Shown here in pieces: positions 44,389 through 53,300 of a DNA stretch of 64,000 nucleotides. The position numbers and the translations under genes were made by a program. The DNA is from Mycobacterium sp. DL99. GTDB lineage: Bacteria > Actinomycetota > Actinomycetes > Mycobacteriales > Mycobacteriaceae. The notes under the pieces are model-generated. The model searched no databases, had not been told where the DNA came from, and worked only from the letters and a program-made list of their open reading frames with translations. The stretch is taken from NCBI RefSeq assembly GCF_004762045.1, contig NZ_SJOM01000007.1, forward strand, positions 5,667,565 to 5,731,564, given 5' to 3'. Position 1 is the stretch's first letter. Each line of letters opens with the position of its first letter.

Positions 44389-47300
44389 TCAACTGTCGAC
44401 GCAGACCTGCCTGAGCTGTTCGCCGTACGTGCTGACCGCCGGCGCCGTCAGCATGTCCTCATGCGTGCAGTCGACGAAGTACTCCGCGATATCGCCGACC
44501 ACATAGGGGCGCCAGTTCTGTTCGGCGGACGACGTGGGAGCGGTTTTCCTGCGCAAGGCCGAGAAGATGACCATGTCACCGTCGAACAGGCCCGGCTCGT
44601 GAGTCTGATACAACGCCACATTGGTGTTCACATTTAGAACGGTCATGTCCAAAAGCGGTTTGTAGCGGGAGAACTCGACGCCGGTCAGTTCCCGCACGAG
44701 TTCCTCGACCCGCTCATAGGTGAGAGGCTCGTCCGAGTCCTGCGCACCGATGCCCGCGAATCGCAGGATCTCCTCGAGGACGTCCTCCTCCTTGACGAGG
44801 CGGTTCGGGATGTTGGCGTCGTCCTCCGGCTGGGCGTCGAGAAGAATCAGCCGTCGGACGACGCATCCGCGTCGTTGCAGTTCGATGGCGATCTCATGGG
44901 CGACGACGCCGCCGAAGCACAGTCCGAGGAGGTCATACGGACCGGCGGGATGGACTTTCTGAATCCTGTCCGCATAGTTCTTCGCCATGTCGCGAATCGA
45001 CTCGGGCCAGCTTTCGCCGCTGTCCAGGGTCTGTTGCACTCCGAGGATCGGACAGTCCAGATAGTTGCCCAACGTGGAGTAGGCCCAACTCATACCGGAC
45101 CCCGGGTGAATGCAGAACAACGGCACGCCGGTGCCCTGCTTCAGCGGTTGAACCGGAATCACTTCCTGCACACCGATGGTGTCCGATTGCAGCCGCTCAC
45201 TGAGGCTCATCACGGTGGGCGCTTCGAACACCGTGGGCACGGACAGATCGATGTTCAGTGCGGTCTTGATCGCCGCGATCAGACGCATCGCCGTCAGCGA
45301 GTCCCCGCCCAGGGCGAAGAAGTCATCATCGAGCCCCGCCCGCTCCACACCCAGCACATCGACAAACGCCTTGGCGACGGTCTTTTCGATCGGGGTCTGC
45401 GGCTCTCGGAACGTCGCGGCGGCGAATACCGGCTCCGGCAGCGCCTTTCGGTCCACCTTTCCCGATGAGGTCAACGGGAACTCGTCGAGCACCACGATCT
45501 GGGTCGGCACCATGTACTCGGGCAACCGCGTGCTCAATTGCTGGCGAACCACGCTGATCTTGGTGTTGGTGGCCGGATCATTGGCCAGGCTGCCGCGGTC
45601 CCCGGCACCGTTGTGGGGCAGATAGATATCGGTGAGCGCCCCGCCGTGCTCGATCTCGGTCAACGCAATGAAGATCGCATCGACGGTGCCGGGCTCGGCA
45701 CCCCAGGTGACCGCCACCCGATATCGGGTCGCCTCTCCGAGGCGGTGCAACTGCTCGGGTGTGACGGTGCCGTCGGGCGTCGAGGTGGAAGCCGCGGCGG
45801 CGGCTTCCCCAACGGACCGACCGGCGGCCAGGGCCTGTTCGATGCGCACATCGGCGAACACCCCGGCGCGGGGTATGGCACTGATGCGCACGATCGGTGG
45901 ACGTTCCGACATGAGCCGGCTGTGCATCCCGCTCACACCCGCACAGTCGGTCCACGCCCACGTCGGCACCTCCGCCAGGCAGCGCACGGCCGCGGGCGTC
46001 TTGTGGATGACGACGTCATAGCGGTACCGCGTGAGCTCGTTGTCGGCCACACCGCGCTTGACCTGGATGTCCACCCCCGCCACCGATGGCCGGCCGGCCG
46101 CCCAGGTGGTGAAAAACTCTGGCGCCAGGACCAATTCGTGCTCGTCCACGACGGCACGATGTGCCCGTTTACGAATCTCGTCGCCGTCCTCGGTAGTGGC
46201 GCACGCCAACGCGATGCCGGTCTGGAATGCGTCCTGCAACCCGAGGTTACGCACGTCGCCGACAAACACCGCGCCGCCGGGAGCCAGCAGTTCCACTGCC
46301 TTGTCCATGACCTCGGCCAGGTAGCCCGCACTCGGAAACTTCCCGACCACCGAGTTGAGGATGACGGTGTCGAAGTGCCCCTGCGGAAGTGCGCCGGTGA
46401 CGTGCTCGGATTGCGTCAGGAGGTGCACCCGGTCCCGCCACGGTTGCCTCGCCACCGCCGCCTGCAACGTCTGGATGCGCGGCGCGACAAAGTCTGTCGC
46501 CCAGTATTCCTCGCACTCCGGGGCGATCTGGGACAGGATCTGTCCGGAGCCCACACCGATCTCGAGCACCCGCCGCGGCCGCAGCCCGAGGACGCGGTCC
46601 ACCACCGCCGAACGCCATTCGGCCATCTCCGGCAAGGGAATCGGTTCCCCGGTGTAACTGCTGCGCCAACCCCGGAAGTCGCCGCCGAACTCCGACATCT
46701 CCAGTTCGGCGTCATACAACTCGTCACGGCTACCGCGCCTCGGGTCGACGATGTCGGCTCCGTCGCCGACGAAGCTCGCCGCCTCCAGCGTCACGTAGGC
46801 AACCAGGTGGTCGGCGGTATCGCCACGGTGCACCGCCGCAGCGGCACGACTCACCTGCGAGCAGGCCAGCAGGGCGTTCTCGATCTCACCCAACTCCAGG
46901 CGTTGACCGCGCAGCTTCACCTGGGCATCGGCCCGGCCCAGGTAGTCCAGCAGTCCCACGGCGTTCCAGCGCACCAGGTCGCCGGTGCGGTACATCCGGG
47001 CCCCCGGCACACCGGTCAGGCCGGAAGGATCGGCCACGAACCGTTCCGCAGTCAGTTCCGGCCGGCCCACATAGCCGCGCGCCACCGCAGGCCCGGCCAC
47101 ATACAACTCCCCAACCAGGCCTACCGGAACCGGGTTCAACCGCGCATCGAGCACCAGCGCGCACACGCCGCGGATCGGGGCTCCGATACTCACCGGTTGT
47201 CCCGCTGACAGCGGCGCACAGGTGACCCACACCGTGGTTTCGGTGGGGCCGTAGCCGTTGAACATCCGCCGGCCCGGCGCCCAGGCAGCCACCAACTCCG

Positions 47301-50300
47301 CAGGCACGGCCTCACCCACCGCGATCACCGTGCCCAACCCGTCCAGCCGGGCACGGTCCAGCGTCGCCAGCACCGTCGGGGTCAACACCGCCGCGTCGAC
47401 GCGCTGACCGGCGAGTATCTCGGTCAGTGCTTCACCGGCATACGAATCCGGAGGCGCCACCACCAGGGCGGAGCCCGAGGCCACCGCGAGCAACCACTCA
47501 CCGACCGACGCATCGAAGGTGGGTGCGGAGACCATCAAGACCCTTGACCGGGGACCCAGTCCGAACATCTCCCGTTGCGCCGCCGCCCAACCGAGCAGAC
47601 CGGCATGGCTGACCTCTACCCCCTTCGGGGTTCCGGTGGATCCCGACGTGAAGATCACGTACGCGGCATCATGAATGTCCAACGCCGCCAACCGATCCGC
47701 ATCAGTGATCGGATCCGCGGGCCATCGGGACAGATCGAGGGCGTCGAAGCGCAGCACCGGACGCTGCCCGGCGCCACCGACAGCATCGACATCGCGGGTC
47801 AGGACACAAACGGCGTCGACGGTGTCGAGCAGGGTCGCGATCCGCGCCTCCGGATGAGCCCGATCCACCGGGACGTACACGCCGCCGGCCTTGAGCACCG
47901 CCCACCATGCCACCACCAATTCGGCTGAGCGGCCCATCGCCACACCCACCGCGCGGTCCGGCCCCACCCCGGCATCGATCAACACCCTGGCCAACCGACT
48001 GGAGAGCTCATCCAGCTCGCGGTACGTCAGGATCCGCTGCCCGTCGATGATCGCAGGAGCATCCGGATCCGTGGCGACGGCCGAGGCCAACAGCTGATCC
48101 CCCAACCCCACCGGGGCTGTCAGGTCAGCGCCGGACAACTCGTGCAGCACCAGTTCCCGCTCGTCGGGATCGAGCAGATCCACGTCGCCCACCACCACCG
48201 ACGAATCGGCTGCCACCGCCTCGAGCACCCGACCGAACCAACCCACGAACCGCTCGATCGTGGCGCGGTCGTACAGATCGGTCGCGTACATCACCATGCC
48301 GGCAGCCATCGGTGCACCCGAAGCTTCGTTGCGCACCTCGCTCAGATGGATGTCCAGGTCGAACTTGGCTGTGCTCGTATCTGCCTGCAACGCCTCGACA
48401 CTGACCTCGTTGATCTCCAAGGCCTCGGGCCGCATGTTGTTCTGGAACACCATGAGTACCTGGAACAGCGGGTGGTGCGAGGTGGAGCGCACCGGGTTGA
48501 GCTGCTCCACCAGCAATTCGAACGGCACATCCTGATTGCTGTACGCATTCAGCGCCTTCTGGCGCACCTGTTCCACCACATCGGCGAACCGCAGGGCAGG
48601 GTTCACCCCGACCCGCATCACCAGGGTGTTGACGAAGAACCCGACCAACTCATCGAGCGCCTTGTCGGTTCGTCCCGCGATCGGGGTGCCGAGTGCGACA
48701 TCCTCCCCGACCCCGGCCCGGTGCAGCACCACCGCCATCGCGGCCTGCAGCACCATCGACACCGTCGCATGACGCGCGTCGGCCAACGCCTTGACCCCTG
48801 CCCAGGTCTGCGGATCGATGTGCAGCGGCACCTCGTCGCCCCGATAGCTGGGCACCGGTGGACGGCGCCGGTCCGTCGGCAGCGACACCACCTCGGGCAG
48901 CTCCGCCAACTCGTGGCGCCAGTAGCCGAGCTGCGTGGCGAGCACGCTGTCGGGATCGGACTCCGAACCCAGCCACTCCTGTTGCCACAACGCGTAATCG
49001 GCGTACTGCACCGGTAATGGTTCCCATTCGGGGGCCCCTCCCCCGCACCGGCTGGCGTAGGCCAACCCCACGTCGCGCACCATCGGGGCCATCGACCAGC
49101 CGTCGAAAGCAATGTGATGCACCACAATCGCCAGTACGTGCAGCTCGGGACCCAGCGCGTAGATCTGCGCCCGAATCGGGATCTCGGTGGCCAGATCGAA
49201 CCGATGTTCCACCAGGGCCATCAGCTCGCGCGCCACGTCCGACTCCGACAGCGGCACCACTGCCGGGCCCCCACCTCGCCACATCCCGGCCTCGGCAGGC
49301 AGCACTTCCTGGAAGGCCACCCCGTCGGTGTCGGGGAAGACCGTACGCAGCGACTCGTGCCGGACGATCACATCGTCGAGCGCCTCGCCCAGCGCGTCCA
49401 CATCCAACGGCCCGTTGATCCGCAACACGTTCGGCATGTTGTAGGTCGCGGCCCCACCCTCGAACCGGTTGAGGAACCACATCCGCTGTTGCGCATAGGA
49501 CAGCGGAATACGTTGTGGCCGTGGCACTGCCTGCAGTGGAGGCCGGCTGGCCCGGCCCTGGTTCCGGTCGAGGTAATCGGCCAGGCTACCCACCGTGGGC
49601 GCATCGAAGAGGGACCGTACCGGCACATCGCGACCGAGAGCCGACTGCAGTCGGGCACACACCCGGGTGGCGATCAACGAATCGCCGCCGAGAGCGAAGA
49701 AGTCGTCATCGAGGCCGACCCGACCGAGGCCCAGCACCTCGGCGAAGGTCTCGGCAACAGTCTTCTCGGTCGGGGTCCGCGGCGCGCGGAACGCGGTAAC
49801 GGTGAACACCGGTGCGGGCAGAGCCTTGCGGTCGATCTTGCCCGAGGACGTCACCGGGAGCTCGTCCAGCACCACGATCTGGGTCGGCACCATGTAGTCG
49901 GGCATCCGCGCACTCAACCACTGCCGCACCGCGCTGACCTTGCTGTTGGCATCGGGATCGTTGGCCAGGCTGCTGCGCTGCTGCACCCCGGACGCCGGCC
50001 GATACAGATCGGTGAGTGCTGTTGTGTAGCCGGGGTGGTCAGCCGATATGAACGTCGCCTCGACCGTGCCGGGCTCGGCACCCCAGGTGACCGCGACGCG
50101 GTACCCCGCCTGCTCACCCAACTGATACAACTGTTCGGGCGTAACGGCATCGGCGTCGGGTGGGGCATCCACCACCTGCCCTCCGGCAGCCAGGGCCTGC
50201 TCGATGCCCACATCGGCGATCACGCCGGCGCGGGGTATGGCACTGATGCGCACGATCGGTGGACGTTCCGATATGAGCCGGCTGTGCATCCCGCTCACAC

Positions 50301-53300
50301 CCGCACAATCCGCCCACGCCCACACGGGTGCATCCGCCGGCGAGCACACCGCGGCCGGAGTCTTGTGGATGACGACGTCGTAGCGATACCGCGTCAACTC
50401 GTTGTCGGCTTCACCACGTTTGACTTCGATACCCAGGCCACCCACTGCCGCATGACCGTCCACCCAGGCCGTGAAAAACTCTGGAGCCAAAAGCAACTCA
50501 GGCTCACCGAGCACAGCCCGCTGAACCCGCTGCCGAACCTCGTCGGTATCGGCAGGGTCGACGTGCGCCAAGGCGATGGCAGTTTGGAAGGCGCCCTGCA
50601 GGCTGTGGTTGCGCACGTCGCCGAGGAACAACGCCCCACCGGGTGCCAGCAGTTCCATGGCCTTGTCCATCACGTCGGTCAGATATCCGGCGTTGGGGAA
50701 GTACTGGACCACCGAGTTGATGATGATCGTGTCGAAATGCCCCGCCGGCAAGCCGTCGACGACATCGGCCGGCTGCACCTGCAGCCGCACCCGGCCCCCC
50801 CACTGCTGCCCGGTCACGGCCCTCTGCAACGTCTGGATGGTCGGCGCGGAAAAGTCTGTGCCCCAATATTCTTCGGACTCGGGGGCCACCTGCGCGAGTA
50901 TCAGGCCTGAACCGACACCGATCTCCAGCACCCGACGCGGGCGCAGAGCCAGGATCCGACTGACGGCCCCCGCCCGCCACTCCCGCATCTGATCGAGTGG
51001 AATCGGCTGCCCGGTGTAACTGCTGTTCCAACCACGGAAGTCGCTGCCGAACTCCTCCGCCTCGCCCCCGGCGTCATAGAGCTCGTCATACAGTTGCTGC
51101 CACTGATCGACAACCTCGGCCTCATGGTCGGCGGTGCTCGAGCGCTCCAGGCTGACGTAGGCGACCAGGTGATCGGCCGTGTCGGTGTGGTGCACCGCCG
51201 CCGCGGCCCGGCCGACCTGCGGGCAGGCCAACAGGGTGTTCTCGATCTCCCCCAACTCGATGCGCTGCCCGCGCAGCTTGACCTGGGCGTCGGCGCGCCC
51301 CAGATACTCGAGTGCCCCCCAGGCCGTCCAGCGCACCAGGTCGCCGCTGCGGTACATCCGCGACCCGGGCCCGCCAAAGGGGTTGGCCACGAATCGATCT
51401 GCGGTCAGGTCGGCCCGGCCCACGTAACCGCGCGCCACCGCCGGACCGGCCAGATACAGCTCGCCCACCACTCCGACGGGGGCCGCGTTCAGCCGCGCAT
51501 CGAGTACCAGCGTGCGAACCCCGGTGATCGGGGTGCCGATGTCCACCGGTTGTCCCGCCGTCAGCGCCGGTGTGCAGCTGGCCCAGATGGTGATCTCGGT
51601 AGGCCCGTATCCGTTGTACATCAGCCGGCCCGGTGCCCAGGCGGCGACCAACTCCGCCGGCAAGGCCTCCCCGACCGTGATCACCGTCTTCAACCCGTCC
51701 AGCCGGGCCCGGTCCAGCGTCTCCAGCACCGTCGGCGTGAACACCGCCACATCGACGCGCTGATCCGCGATCACGGAAGTCAGTGCTTCGCCGGCGTAGG
51801 AATCAGGCGGCGCCACCACCAGCGCGGCAGCCATGTCCACGGCCAACAGCCACTCGTACACCGAGGCATCGAACGTCGGTGCGGCCACCGTCAACACCCG
51901 CGAATCCGCACGTATCGCGAAGCACTTTCGGTGGGCCGCTGCCACTCCCCACAGACCTGCGTGGCTCACCGCCACGCCCTTGGGAGTGCCCGTGGACCCC
52001 GAGGTGAAGATGACATAGGCGGCGGCATCGACAGTCAACGGCGCCAATCGGTCCGCATCGGTGATCGGGGCGGCACTGTGTCCCGACACGTCCAGGGTGT
52101 CGAGGCGCAACACCGGGCGGCTCCCGGTGCCCTCCAGGGTGTCCGCTCCACAGATCAGCACGCAGGAGGCCTCAGCGGTGTTGAGGACCGTGGCGATCCG
52201 CTCAGCCGGGTGCCCCGGGTCCACGGGTACATACGCCCCACCGGCCTTGAGCACCGCCCACCACGCCACAAGCAATTCGGCGCACCGGGCGACAGCCACA
52301 CCCACCGTGCGTTCCGGGCCCACTCCGATCGCGATCAGCTCCCGCGCCAACCGGCTCGACGCCTCGTCCAACTCGCGATACGACAGCTGGCGGGTACCGT
52401 CGACGATCGCCGGGGCATCCGGAGCGGCTGTGACCGCCGCAGCCAACAACTGGTCACCCAGACCCACGGCCGCATTGACCTCAGCGCCGGACCACCTGTA
52501 CAGCATCTGGTCCCGCTCATCGGGGTCCAGCAGGCTCACGTCGCCCACCACCACCGACGAGTCGGCCACGACAGCCTCGACCACCCGCCCGAACCAAACC
52601 ACGAACCGCTCGATGCTGGAACGGTCGTACAGATCCATGGCATAGGTCACCATGCCGGCGGCCATCGGCGCGTCCGGGTCATCGCCGGGCACCTCCCGCA
52701 GATCGATGTCCAAGTCAAACTTCGCGGTCCGGATATCGGCCGCCAGCCCCTCGACGGTGACTCCGTCGATGTCCAGAACTTCGGGGCGCTTGTTGTTCTG
52801 GAACACCAAGGCAGCCTGGAACAGTGGATGATGCGACGTGGAACGCACCGGGTTGAGTTGCTCGACCAACCGCTCGAACGGCACGTCCTGATTGCCATAG
52901 GCATCCAGCGCCTTCTGCCGCACCTGCTCAAGTACCTCGCTGAAGCGCAGCCCGGACTTCACCCCGACCCGCAACACCCAGGTGTTGACGAAGAATCCGA
53001 CCAACTCGTCGAGCGCCTGGTCCATCCGTCCGGCGATCGGGGTTCCCAGAGCCACGTCGTCACCGGCGCCGGCGCGGTGCAACACCACCGCCGTGACAGC
53101 CTGCAACACCATCGAGACTGTCGTATTGTGCGCTGCGGCAACCTCCTTGACCCCGGCCCACAGCTGCGGGTCGATGCTCAGGTCAACCGCCTCGCCACGG
53201 TAGGTGGGTGCCGGCGGACGGGGCCGGTCCGCCGGCAACGACACCACCTCGGGCAGGTCCGCCAACTCGTGACGCCAGTAGTCCAGCTGGCCGGCGATCA

